A stretch of DNA of 64,000 nucleotides. Source: Roseococcus sp. SDR. GTDB taxonomy: Bacteria > Pseudomonadota > Alphaproteobacteria > Acetobacterales > Acetobacteraceae. Under the pieces are notes generated by a model. It was given only the letters and a program-made list of their open reading frames with translations, had not been told where the DNA came from and ran no database searches. The position numbers were made by a program, and so were the translations under genes. Below are positions 52,224 to 59,575 of this stretch, in pieces (position 1 is the first letter of the stretch; every line of letters begins with the position of its first letter). Location of the stretch: assembly GCF_019083995.1 (NCBI RefSeq), contig NZ_JAHRCU010000007.1, positions 1 to 64,000 of the forward strand, in the 5' to 3' direction.

Positions 52224-53078
52224 TCACTCGCCGCAACCCCGTGTTCCGCCGCCCGGCAGGGCTTCCTCGAAGGTCTGCCAAGGGACGAAGGTCTCGCCGC
52301 ACCAGAACCCCCAATCCCGGACGCGCGCGCCGGTGGCGAACAGCGTCCATGCGGGCTGGGGTCTGCCGTCCGGCCCAGTGAAAAGCTGGACTCGATGGCG
52401 GTCTGTCGCGCGACGCGGGATCACGTCGCCGGGCAGCCTTATCTGCGGTGCTGCGGTGTCCGTGTGCTCGATGTACCCGCCTGCGAGGATGATCCCGACG
52501 CTGTCGTAGGGATGGTCGTGCAGTGCGCGGTCCTCGTCGGAGCGGAGGAACTCGTGCAGGTAGCAGGAGGCGTCCGCGCTCCGCGGCAGGATGTACCATC
52601 GGCGCATGTAGGGATCGGCTTCGCCGCCGATGATCTTGTCCGGCGGCCGGCAATCCGAAATGTTCTGCCGCAGCACCCGGAGCATCGCTGCCACCAGGAA
52701 GTCGGGCAGACGCGTGGCGCTGAAGGGTGGCGGTTCGGGCTCGAGGGGCCCCGGCTGCGGCCGGACGAAGAGCGGCTGCAGGAAGGCGTCCAGTATCTCT
52801 GCTGCGTAGCGCAGACCGTCGCGCGCATCGCCCGCATATTCGGCGCGCGGGTTGGCGGCGTGATTCCGGAGGATGGTCGGCAGCTGGGGCAGGAACGAGC
52901 CGTAGGCGATGGCGCGCCCGTCGAGGACCGCGGCAGCCGCGGGCTGCGCTTCCCGAAGGGCTCGGTAGACCGCCAGCGCGACATCCGCGTCAGTGCAGCC
53001 ACCATCACCCCAGGTGTCCTGCGCATCGCGCACGGCGGTCTCAAGGGTCTTCAGGAGTGCGGGATCAGGGGCACGCAT
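52224..53078 (-). CDS. Phage protein with cupin-like domain
   Basis: 284 residues. The N-terminal 110 residues are helical. The C-terminal half is a double-stranded beta-helix: RRWYILPR, YLHEFLRSDEDRALHDHPYD, then RLPGDVIPRRATDRHRVQL. HDHP and the later histidine are typical cupin metal ligands. Such proteins are seen in the early regions of several phages without known function. It overlaps the DUF4326 stop by 14 bp. Downstream lies the repeat array. Confidence 0.65.
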   Translation of the reverse strand: MRAPDPALLKTLETAVRDAQDTWGDGGCTDADVALAVYRALREAQPAAAAVLDGRAIAYGSFLPQLPTILRNHAANPRAEYAGDARDGLRYAAEILDAFLQPLFVRPQPGPLEPEPPPFSATRLPDFLVAAMLRVLRQNISDCRPPDKIIGGEADPYMRRWYILPRSADASCYLHEFLRSDEDRALHDHPYDSVGIILAGGYIEHTDTAAPQIRLPGDVIPRRATDRHRVQLFTGPDGRPQPAWTLFATGARVRDWGFWCGETFVPWQTFEEALPGGGTRGCGE

Positions 53079-53457
53079 TGCTGCTCTCCGGCAGGTTGGC
53101 GAGATGGAGGAGGACGTCCGCGTGACAGAGGAACGCGCCGTCAGGTGCCCGCCCGCAGGGGCACCAGCAGGCCAGGGTGCGTCCCCGCAGCGGGGTGGGG
53201 TCGGGCGGAATGGCTGGCGCCAGATGCGTGTCCAGCTTCCAGGTCATCCAGTCGTGGAAGAGGGCAGCGGCCCCCCGGCGCAGCGCGACGGGATCGGCGG
53301 GATCCATGCCGAGCCGCAGGACGCGCTGCCTCACGGTCTCGCTGCCGGCGGCGAATGGGTTCCCCCACTTCGTCGGCCGCGCGACCACCACCGCGCCCTC
53401 GGGCAGACGCCACCCTGGGGCGCGACTGAGGCGGATGCGGGAGGGCGCCGCGGTCAC
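53065..53457 (-). CDS. DUF4326 domain protein
   Basis: 130 residues beginning at GTG 53457, which overlaps the stop of the 56-residue gene upstream (GTGA). The core blocks are VVVARPTKWGNPF and GRTLACWCPCG followed by CHADVLLHLANL, the DUF4326 signature with paired cysteines. The family is common on phages and plasmids; its function is unknown and metal or nucleotide binding has been suggested. The longer frame to 53550 is unsupported. Confidence 0.75.
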   Translation of the reverse strand: MTAAPSRIRLSRAPGWRLPEGAVVVARPTKWGNPFAAGSETVRQRVLRLGMDPADPVALRRGAAALFHDWMTWKLDTHLAPAIPPDPTPLRGRTLACWCPCGRAPDGAFLCHADVLLHLANLPESSNACP

Positions 53458-53624
53458 CAGCCCCTCCCGGCGGCGAAGCCCGCCAGGAAGCCGACCAGGG
53501 CGCCGGAGAGCGCCATGGCGAGCATCCCTACGAGGACGCAGCCTGCGCAACCCTTCTCCTCCGGCACTTCCGTGCCGGGGAGCGCCGGGATGGTCGGCCT
53601 TGGAGGCGGGTTCGCCACGCGCAC
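53454..53624 (-). CDS. Small membrane protein with CxxC motif (not previously called)
   Basis: A 56-residue open frame with GTG start at 53624, two bases after the stop of the DUF2303 gene, and a stop that overlaps the DUF4326 GTG start (GTGA). It has a proline-rich N-terminus, CAGC, and then one hydrophobic helix rich in Gly and Ala ending GRGW. The perfect fit between two neighbours in an operon of overlapping genes is the main support. A GTG at 53618 is an alternative start. Confidence 0.5.
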   Translation of the reverse strand: MRVANPPPRPTIPALPGTEVPEEKGCAGCVLVGMLAMALSGALVGFLAGFAAGRGW

Positions 53625-53626
53625 CG

Positions 53627-54541
53627 TCAGGCCGCCTTCTCAGGCTGGCCGATGAACACCGGGAGGCCCGTCTCCTGCTTCACCCTGGCGACGGCGCGGT
53701 CGAAGGCGTCGAAGAACACCACGTCCGGGCGGTAGCGCTTGAAGGTCCAGAGGATGCGGCCTTCGTCGCGGCGATAGGTCAGCCGGATCGGCAGCCGATA
53801 AGCCGCGTCGCCGTCGAAGACCGGGATCCCGATGACAAAGAGGTTAGGCACCTTGAGGGGCTGCTTCTTGTCGTCGGTGTGGGTCGTGCGGAACACGATC
53901 TCGACTTCGCCGGTGGCGAGGTTCTGCGCGTTGGCAACCTCCGCGGTTTCCGTCATGCGGAGCCCGCGCGAGATTTCCAGGAGCTTGGAGGGGCCGGCGA
54001 TCTCGCCGCCAAGCATGGCGAGCATGTCATTCGCCAGGGAGCCGGCATCGCCCGCGCCGTCGCCCGGCGCGATGATGTCCATGATCCGCTCCTCGATGAA
54101 GGCTGCGAAGTCGCGTTGCGTCTGCGTCTTGCCGTCGCGCAGCCGCCATGCGTTCCACTGCTCGCTGGTCGGGAAAGCGTAGTGGCCGCGGTGCCCCAGA
54201 AAGCGGGCGTCGGCGATCTCCGGCCCTTCCGGGTGATAGTCGAACACGCTGGTGACCGAGGGAGCCTCCTCGTCCCGCCGCGCGAAGATGGCGCTGTTCG
54301 GAGCCTTGAACCGCGTGGCATGGGCGATGAAGCTCTCGAGGTCGCTCAGCGTGGCGAGACCGCGGCGCCGCTCGGGCTGGGTGCGGTATTCGTCCATCAG
54401 AGGCTTCACGCTCCGGACGTCGACGCCCTTCGGGACGGCGAGGATTTCGGTGCCGTTGTCCAGAGTGACGATCTGCGGCGCGTGCAGGTCCTTCACCGTC
54501 TCGATGATGCTGCGCGCGTCGTTGGTGGCCTGTTCGGGCAT
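53627..54541 (-). CDS. DUF2303 (YfdQ-family) phage protein
   Basis: 304 residues matching YfdQ/DUF2303 proteins. Blocks are HAPQIVTLDNGTEILAVPKG, FIAHATRFKAPNSAIFA, DHRGHYAFPTSEQW-like WNAWRLRDG, and KVPNLFVIGIPVFDGDAAYR. The family is found in recombination or early regions of many temperate phages; its biochemical function is not known. It sits in the middle of the leftward early operon, 25 bp downstream of the 122-residue gene. Confidence 0.85.
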   Translation of the reverse strand: MPEQATNDARSIIETVKDLHAPQIVTLDNGTEILAVPKGVDVRSVKPLMDEYRTQPERRRGLATLSDLESFIAHATRFKAPNSAIFARRDEEAPSVTSVFDYHPEGPEIADARFLGHRGHYAFPTSEQWNAWRLRDGKTQTQRDFAAFIEERIMDIIAPGDGAGDAGSLANDMLAMLGGEIAGPSKLLEISRGLRMTETAEVANAQNLATGEVEIVFRTTHTDDKKQPLKVPNLFVIGIPVFDGDAAYRLPIRLTYRRDEGRILWTFKRYRPDVVFFDAFDRAVARVKQETGLPVFIGQPEKAA

Positions 54542-54566
54542 TCGGATTCTCCTGGGGTGTCGGGGT

Positions 54567-54935
54567 TCAGGCGATCGCGCCGCTGCGCGGCACGCTCACA
54601 TCGCGGAAGGGCAGGTCCGGCTGCGCCGGATTGCGCTTCGTCAGCTGGTTGTCGTGGGTGGCCCAGAAGATCGTCCGGCCGCGGGCGAGCTTCGGAGCCT
54701 TCACCTTGAAATCGGCGATGGTCTCGACGATCCCGTCGTCGAATTTCAGCGCGAAGCTGATGTCGAGCTTCCCCGCTGCCTTGCCGGTGCGCTGGGCGGC
54801 TTCGCGGAGGGCTTCGACGAGTTCCTGCAGCGCATCGGTGAGGTCGCTGTGGAGGCGGCCGTCCTCGCTCTCGGCGATGAACATCGAGAAGCTCCGCGCT
54901 GGCGGGGCAGGCGGAGTGGGTTGGGTTTCGCTCAT
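54567..54935 (-). CDS. Phage early protein of unknown function (YfdP-like position)
   Basis: 122 residues. It has a proline-rich start, a helix (DALQELVEALREAAQRTG) and a beta region KLDISFALKFDDGIVETIADF, ending AQPDLPFRDVSVPRS. In many phages a small gene accompanies DUF2303 at this position. No family assigned. Its ATG overlaps the stop of the 89-residue gene (ATGA). Confidence 0.6.
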   Translation of the reverse strand: MSETQPTPPAPPARSFSMFIAESEDGRLHSDLTDALQELVEALREAAQRTGKAAGKLDISFALKFDDGIVETIADFKVKAPKLARGRTIFWATHDNQLTKRNPAQPDLPFRDVSVPRSGAIA

Positions 54936-55201
54936 GCCGCAGCCGCCTTCTGCTTGGTGCGCACGACCCCGACGTCGATCCGTGCGGTGGGCACCGCCGC
55001 CTCGACGGCAGCGCGGAAGCCGGCGATGTGCGGTTCCAGCCCGGCGATGAGCTTCGCCTGGGCGATCGGATCGGACGGGACCGCCATCGTGGCGACGATG
55101 CGCAGTTCGTGCCGCGGGTCCGGTTCGGGCTGGTGTGGGATGGCTGCACGCACGACCACCGAATCGGCAGACGGCGCGTGCGGGGCTTCGGTATCGTCCA
55201 C
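54932..55201 (-). CDS. First gene of the leftward early operon, unknown function
   Basis: 89 residues beginning at GTG 55201 with a GAGGAG ribosome site 7 bp upstream. The region DPRHELRIVATMAVPSDPIAQ and PTARIDVGVVRTKQ suggest a small alpha/beta protein. It is the first gene downstream of the divergent control region with TGTAGCG boxes and is therefore the head of the operon that ends with integrase and the GIY-YIG gene. The longer frame would run into that control region. Confidence 0.6.
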   Translation of the reverse strand: MDDTEAPHAPSADSVVVRAAIPHQPEPDPRHELRIVATMAVPSDPIAQAKLIAGLEPHIAGFRAAVEAAVPTARIDVGVVRTKQKAAAA

Positions 55202-55251
55202 GCGATGCTCCTCGGATCGGCCAAGCCGGGATCGGCGTGGCGTGTCCGGGA

Positions 55252-55322
55252 CGCTACATAAAGTCGCGCTACACGACAAGCCCTATTGTCGCGCGTGTAG
55301 CGGCGTGCGGATCGCTGTAGTT
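55252..55322. promoter_or_regulatory. Control region 1 with four TGTAGCG-type boxes (early operon / vsr-dcm)
   Basis: Boxes: CGCTACAT (55252-55259), CGCTACAC (55267-55274), GTGTAGCG (55295-55302) and CTGTAGTT (55315-55322). The first two are direct repeats 15 bp apart; the second and third form an inverted pair that also encloses GACAA/TTGTC (55275-55279, 55286-55290). The region lies between the early operon (left) and vsr (right). Confidence 0.65.
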
Positions 55323-55330
55323 TCCGCTTG

Positions 55331-55801
55331 ATGGCAGACCGGCTGACCCCTGCGCAGCGCAGCGCGAACATGGCCCGCATCCGCGGGAAGGACACGAAGC
55401 CGGAAATCCAGGTGCGGCGGATGTTGCACGCGCTCGGCTACCGCTTCCGGCTCCACCGGCGCGATCTGCCGGGGCGTCCGGACATTGTGCTCCCCGGGCG
55501 GCGGGCCGCGATTCTGGTCCACGGCTGCTTCTGGCACGGGCACCCGGGCTGCCGGGACTGCGTCATCCCTGCGACCAGAACGGAGTGGTGGACGGCCAAG
55601 ATCGATGGCAACAGGCGGCGCGATGCCAGGAACATCCGCAGGCTCAGAGGCCTCGGGTGGTCTGTCACCGTGGTCTGGGAGTGCAGCCTGCGCAGGCCCG
55701 ACGCGGTGAGCCGCCGGCTGCAGCGATTCCTCGGGCCACCCGGGCCGCTGGCGCGAATCGGGTCAACAGGCGCACATTCCTGCGCCGGAGCAGAGGACTG
55801 A
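55331..55801 (+). CDS. vsr: Very-short-patch-repair endonuclease (Vsr)
   Basis: 156 residues. Asp51 (GRPDIVLPG) and His69 (FWHGH) match the numbering of the catalytic Asp51 and His69 of E. coli Vsr. The zinc-binding set includes His64-Gly-Cys66 and the HPGCRDC cysteines, and WWTAKIDGNRRRD follows. It nicks 5' of T in T:G mismatches that arise when 5-methylcytosine deaminates, and normally accompanies a cytosine-C5 methylase, as here: dcm begins 1 bp after its stop. I start at ATG 55331 and not the TTG one codon earlier. Confidence 0.93.
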   Translation: MADRLTPAQRSANMARIRGKDTKPEIQVRRMLHALGYRFRLHRRDLPGRPDIVLPGRRAAILVHGCFWHGHPGCRDCVIPATRTEWWTAKIDGNRRRDARNIRRLRGLGWSVTVVWECSLRRPDAVSRRLQRFLGPPGPLARIGSTGAHSCAGAED

Positions 55802-55802
55802 T

Positions 55803-57281
55803 ATGGACGCGCGTGTTCCCCCGATTGTCGCCGACCCAGCCGTGGCGCGGAAGCTGCAGCGCCTCGCCGAGGGGAAGGCGCCGCGCGTGCTCGACCTCTT
55901 TTCCGGCTGCGGCGGGATCAGCCTGGGCTTCACGAAGGCAGGCTTCTCGATCGCCGCGGCCATGGAGATCGACGAACTCGCGGCACGGTCGCACGCGCTG
56001 AATTTCCATGCTGCGGATCCGGACATGCTGGAGCAGCACGCGAAGCCGCGGGACGTGACCAGGATCGAGCCGGAGGATTTGTGCGCCGAACTCGGTCTCG
56101 GCAGCGTCGAGGAGTCGATCGACGTGATCGTGGGCGGTCCGCCCTGCCAAGCCTATGCCCGCGTCGGGCGCGCGAAGCTGCGCGAGGTTGCGGAGCACCC
56201 GGACGCCTTCAAGGTCGATCCGCGCGGCAACCTGTACCTGCGCTATCTCGCCTACGTCCGTGCCTTCCGGCCGCTCGCCCTGCTGATGGAGAACGTGCCG
56301 GATATCCTGCACTACGGCGGTCACAACGTGGTCGAAGAGATCGTCGAGACGCTGGACGGCTACGGCTATGACGCCCGGTACTCGCTGATCAACAGCGCCT
56401 TCCACGGCGTGCCGCAGATGCGCGACCGCGTGTTCCTGGTTGCCTACCGGCGCGACCTCGGAATCCGTCCGACCTTCCCCAAGGCGTCGCACCACATGAC
56501 CCTGCCGCCCGGCTATGCCGGCACGCGGGCGGTGGCGTTGCGCTTCGTCGATCTGCTCGGCGGCGCCGGCTATGTGCAGGCGGACCTCGGCAACGAATCC
56601 CTGCCTTTCCCGGTCACTGCATTCGAGGCGATCGGCGACATGCCTCCGATCCGCGGGGACAGCGTGAAGCGCGGCGCCCGGAGGTTCGGACCGGACACCT
56701 TCACACCCTACCGCAGCACGAACGCGCTGAGCGCCTACGCCGCGGCGATGCGGCAATGGCCGGGCTTCGAAGGCCAGGGCGGCGTTGTCGATCACGCGAT
56801 CCGTGCGCTGCCGCGCGATGGAGGCATTTTCGCCGCCATGCCAGAAGGCGCGGAGTACCCGGAGGCCCACCGGGTTGCGACCCGCCTGTTCGAAGAAGAG
56901 GCGGCGCGACGCGGGATCACGCGCAGGATGAAGGCCTGGGCGGAACTCGAGGCGGAGATGGTGCCGCCCTATGATCCGTCGAAGTTTCCGAACCGCTGGT
57001 GGAAGCTGCGGCGCGATTTCCCGGTCCGCACCCTCATGGCGCACATCGGCAAGGACACCTACAGCCACATCCACTACGACCCGAAGCAGGCACGGACGAT
57101 CAGCGTGCGTGAGGCTGCGAGGCTGCAAAGCTTCCCGGACGGCTTTCGGTTTGCCGGCACCATGAATCCGGCGTTCAGGCAGATCGGGAATGCAGTGCCG
57201 CCGATGATGGCGAATGCGCTGGCGCGGGTGATGAAGGAGGCGCTGGACGGCGCCGCCCTGCGTCTGGCACCGCCCCGGTAA
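55803..57281 (+). CDS. dcm: DNA cytosine-C5 methyltransferase 1
   Basis: 492 residues. Motif I is LDLFSGCGGISLGF (30-43), the catalytic PCQ is in GGPPCQAYARVG with Cys115, ENV is at 163-165, and motif X is GNAVPPMMANALARV near the C-terminus. It methylates cytosine in a specific sequence that the target-recognition domain (about 280-400) would define. It follows vsr in the same unit. Its stop is 3 bp from the restored stop of the convergent DUF3883-type gene. Confidence 0.95.
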   Translation: MDARVPPIVADPAVARKLQRLAEGKAPRVLDLFSGCGGISLGFTKAGFSIAAAMEIDELAARSHALNFHAADPDMLEQHAKPRDVTRIEPEDLCAELGLGSVEESIDVIVGGPPCQAYARVGRAKLREVAEHPDAFKVDPRGNLYLRYLAYVRAFRPLALLMENVPDILHYGGHNVVEEIVETLDGYGYDARYSLINSAFHGVPQMRDRVFLVAYRRDLGIRPTFPKASHHMTLPPGYAGTRAVALRFVDLLGGAGYVQADLGNESLPFPVTAFEAIGDMPPIRGDSVKRGARRFGPDTFTPYRSTNALSAYAAAMRQWPGFEGQGGVVDHAIRALPRDGGIFAAMPEGAEYPEAHRVATRLFEEEAARRGITRRMKAWAELEAEMVPPYDPSKFPNRWWKLRRDFPVRTLMAHIGKDTYSHIHYDPKQARTISVREAARLQSFPDGFRFAGTMNPAFRQIGNAVPPMMANALARVMKEALDGAALRLAPPR

Positions 57282-58443
57282 GGCTCAGGCTTCTTCCTCT
57301 TCGTCCGGCAGCGTCTCCTCCGGCTCCTCCTCCGCGCGGATCGTCAGCGGCGGGAGGGATGGAGAAGCTGTCCGCGGTGATCTGCGCGAACATCGCGCCG
57401 TTGTGGGCAGCGAGAAGGCGCTTGGCGAAGTCGCGGATATCGCCTGAAACCCGCAACTCGCACTGGTCGGCGGTCAGGCTGAACACGCGATAGATCAGGT
57501 AGGGCTGCGGGCTTCCCGCCGCCTCGGTGACCTCTGCCAGCGACATGTGGAAGTCGGCGGTGAAGGGGCCGCGGGTGGACTTCACGTCGATGCGCTGCTG
57601 CTCTGTGAACAGCCCGTTGTGCACCACCAGAAAGTCGAAGGGCGCGATCGCGTTGGTCCGCGACACCCACGCATGTTCCTGGGCAGCGCCGCGCGCCTCC
57701 TCGCGGGTCAGATGCAGATCGACGAAGGCTTCCCCCTCGGCGCCAGTGCGCTCCGCTGCCTGCTTTGCCTTGGCCAATTCCTCTGCGGTGACGGGCCGGG
57801 CCTTCCGGGTGCGGGTCAGCTTGCGGGCACCCTTGGTGCCGCCCAGTGCGATGTCTTCGAGGGCCTGGGCTTCTTCAGCGTCGAAGGCCAGGGAGGCGAT
57901 CGGATGGGTCGGATCGGCACGCGACGCGGCGATCGCGGCGGCGATATCGCCCGGCCGGAGGGCTGCCATCGTCATCCTGCCGCCACGGATGAAGGGGCGC
58001 AGCGCCGCGTGCAGACCGGCGTCTTGGGCTGCGTCCTGCGCCAGCAGCACGAGGGTCATGGCGTCCGGTGCCGGCCGGCCGCGGAAGGCCATGACTGCCA
58101 GATCGCCGGGCTTCAGGAGGTCGAAGCGCCCGCGCTGGCCCTCGGGGTCGTAGATGAACTCCCCGTTCAGCCGCCAGTTCTTGTAGGCGGCGCCCTTCAC
58201 GATCTTCCGCCGGAGCCGCAGGGCGGGGGCGGCGTCAGGGCCGTGCACGGTCAGTACCAGCCCGATTTCGCCGTCCGGCGATGCATCTGCTGCCGCTTCG
58301 AGGTCGGGAAACAGGCGGCCGGTGAGGACGTCCGCGTTGAGGTTGATGGCCTTCTGGTTTCCCGCGTCGAGACGGCGGTACAGCGCCTCGAAGAAGGTCA
58401 GGTCGGAGGCGGTGAGGCGTTTCAGGGCAAGGGCATCGGCCAT
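57175..58443 (-). CDS. DUF3883/NOV-like PD-(D/E)XK nuclease-domain protein (probable 3' frameshift)
   Basis: About 400 residues. The C-terminal part has GAEGEAFVDLHLTREE, APFDFLVVHNG, QRIDVKSTRGPF and HMSLAEVTEAAG, with Asp and xDVKST forming the restriction-endonuclease fold of the NO VEIN (DUF3883) type. As annotated, the last 60 residues turn into low-complexity sequence overlapping dcm by 107 bp. A one-base shift near 57350-57357 instead gives an acidic tail (EEEPEETLPDEEEEA) and a stop at 57285, just 3 bp from dcm. Neighbours suggest the restriction partner of a methylase. The promoter box abuts the start codon. Confidence 0.75.
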   Translation of the reverse strand: MADALALKRLTASDLTFFEALYRRLDAGNQKAINLNADVLTGRLFPDLEAAADASPDGEIGLVLTVHGPDAAPALRLRRKIVKGAAYKNWRLNGEFIYDPEGQRGRFDLLKPGDLAVMAFRGRPAPDAMTLVLLAQDAAQDAGLHAALRPFIRGGRMTMAALRPGDIAAAIAASRADPTHPIASLAFDAEEAQALEDIALGGTKGARKLTRTRKARPVTAEELAKAKQAAERTGAEGEAFVDLHLTREEARGAAQEHAWVSRTNAIAPFDFLVVHNGLFTEQQRIDVKSTRGPFTADFHMSLAEVTEAAGSPQPYLIYRVFSLTADQCELRVSGDIRDFAKRLLAAHNGAMFAQITADSFSIPPAADDPRGGGAGGDAAGRRGRSLSLTGAVPDAGRRRPAPPSSPAPAHSPSSAALHSRSA

Positions 58444-58458
58444 GCTGCATGATGTAGC
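58444..58458 (-). promoter_or_regulatory. Control region 2, part A: TGTAGC box abutting the nuclease start
   Basis: GCTGCATGATGTAGC (plus strand) matches 13 of 15 bases at 63608-63622 in front of the repressor gene. It contains the box ATGTAGCA. On the minus strand CATCAT (58449-58454) could be a -10 that places the transcription start at the ATG, giving a leaderless mRNA. Confidence 0.55.
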
Positions 58459-58525
58459 AGGCGATGCTGCAGGAGAAGAACACTGGTGTTGCCCGAAAGA
58501 CGCAGAAAGCCTTGCCAGCCTGCCC

Positions 58526-58554
58526 CGCCGCCACTACAAAATGTAGCGGCGGCG
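58526..58554. promoter_or_regulatory. Control region 2, part B: 29-bp palindrome upstream of the second C5 methylase
   Basis: Arms of 13 bp (58526-58538 and 58542-58554) are inverted with one mismatch around a 3-bp AAA centre, with TGTAGCG boxes at the core (CCACTACA and ATGTAGCGG). It lies 17 bp before the TTG start of the gene at 58571 and about 83 bp from the nuclease start. An ideal dimer operator. Confidence 0.75.
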
Positions 58555-58570
58555 TGATTGGATTACTGTC

Positions 58571-59572
58571 TTGCTGGTGAGTCTGTTCTGCGGTCTGGGA
58601 GGGATGGACCTCGGCTTCGAAGCCGCCGGCTTTCGCGTGGGCGCAGCGTATGACATCCGCCAGGACAGCGTTGCCACCTACAACCTGAACCGGCCTGACG
58701 CCGCTGTCGCTGCCGTCCAGGACATTCGCGACCTGAAGCCTGCAGACATCCTTGCCACAATCGGCGGAGCCTGTTCGGGTGTCATCGGCGGGCCGCCCTG
58801 CCAGAGCTTCACCCAGGCCAACCGGCACCAGTCTGACGATGATCCGCGACGCGAGATGCTCGGGCAGTTCGCGCGCATCCTCGGCGGCTTGAACAGGGCA
58901 GCACCGGTGCCGTTCTTCGTCATCGAGAACGTGCCCTGCCTGCAGAGGGACCCTCATCTCGGCCGGCTGAAAACCCTCGAGGCAAGGCTTCGCCGGATTG
59001 GCTTCAATGTCACGCGGGTGGTGTTGAACGCTGGCGACCACGGCACGCCGCAGAACCGGCGCAGGCTGTTCCTGGTGGGGATCAACAGGCAACTGCACCC
59101 GGGCGTTTCCTGGAAGGCGCCTGAACCGGCAGAACACCGGCTGACTGTCCGGGATGCGATAGGCGCGCTGCCTGAGCCGGTAACCTTCGCATCGGCATCA
59201 ACCATCGACGAGATACCGCACCATCCGAACCACTGGTGCATGACGCCGAAGAGCCGGCGCTTCCTGACGCCGGGGCTGCTACGCGCCGGCGACGGCAACA
59301 AGCGGAGCTTCAAGGTGCTGGCGTGGGACCGCCCCAGCCTTGCCGTCGCCTACGGCAATCGCGAGGTCCATGTGCATCCCGGCTGCCACCGCCGCCTGTC
59401 GATCTTCGAAGCGATGCTCCTGCAGGGCTTTCCCGCGGAGTTTCGGGTAGCCGGGACGATGTCGTCGCAGATCACTCAGGTCAGTGAAGCGGTCCCACCG
59501 CCGCTGGCGCACGCTGTGGCCGGGTCCATTAAGGCCCTGCTCCATCGAACGGAGTTGCGCAGCGCTGCCTGA
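58571..59572 (+). CDS. DNA cytosine-C5 methyltransferase 2
   Basis: 333 residues. Motif I SLFCGLGGMDLGFEAAGF begins almost at the N-terminus, Cys77 is in GGPPCQSF, ENV at 119-121, motif VIII QNRRRLFLVG, and motif X SEAVPPPLAHAVAG at the C-terminus. The target-recognition region is shorter than in methylase 1 and the protein is only distantly related to it. Start is TTG at 58571 or GTG at 58577; no strong ribosome site is visible. It ends 3 bp from the convergent 417-residue gene. Confidence 0.93.
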   Translation: MLVSLFCGLGGMDLGFEAAGFRVGAAYDIRQDSVATYNLNRPDAAVAAVQDIRDLKPADILATIGGACSGVIGGPPCQSFTQANRHQSDDDPRREMLGQFARILGGLNRAAPVPFFVIENVPCLQRDPHLGRLKTLEARLRRIGFNVTRVVLNAGDHGTPQNRRRLFLVGINRQLHPGVSWKAPEPAEHRLTVRDAIGALPEPVTFASASTIDEIPHHPNHWCMTPKSRRFLTPGLLRAGDGNKRSFKVLAWDRPSLAVAYGNREVHVHPGCHRRLSIFEAMLLQGFPAEFRVAGTMSSQITQVSEAVPPPLAHAVAGSIKALLHRTELRSAA

Positions 59573-59575
59573 GCA

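Noticed and set aside
51709-52653. 314-codon open frame through the pentanucleotide array
   Set aside because: Arg/Gly/Ala-rich translation is a by-product of stop-free GGCNN units, and the frame starts inside the antisense of the cupin-like gene.
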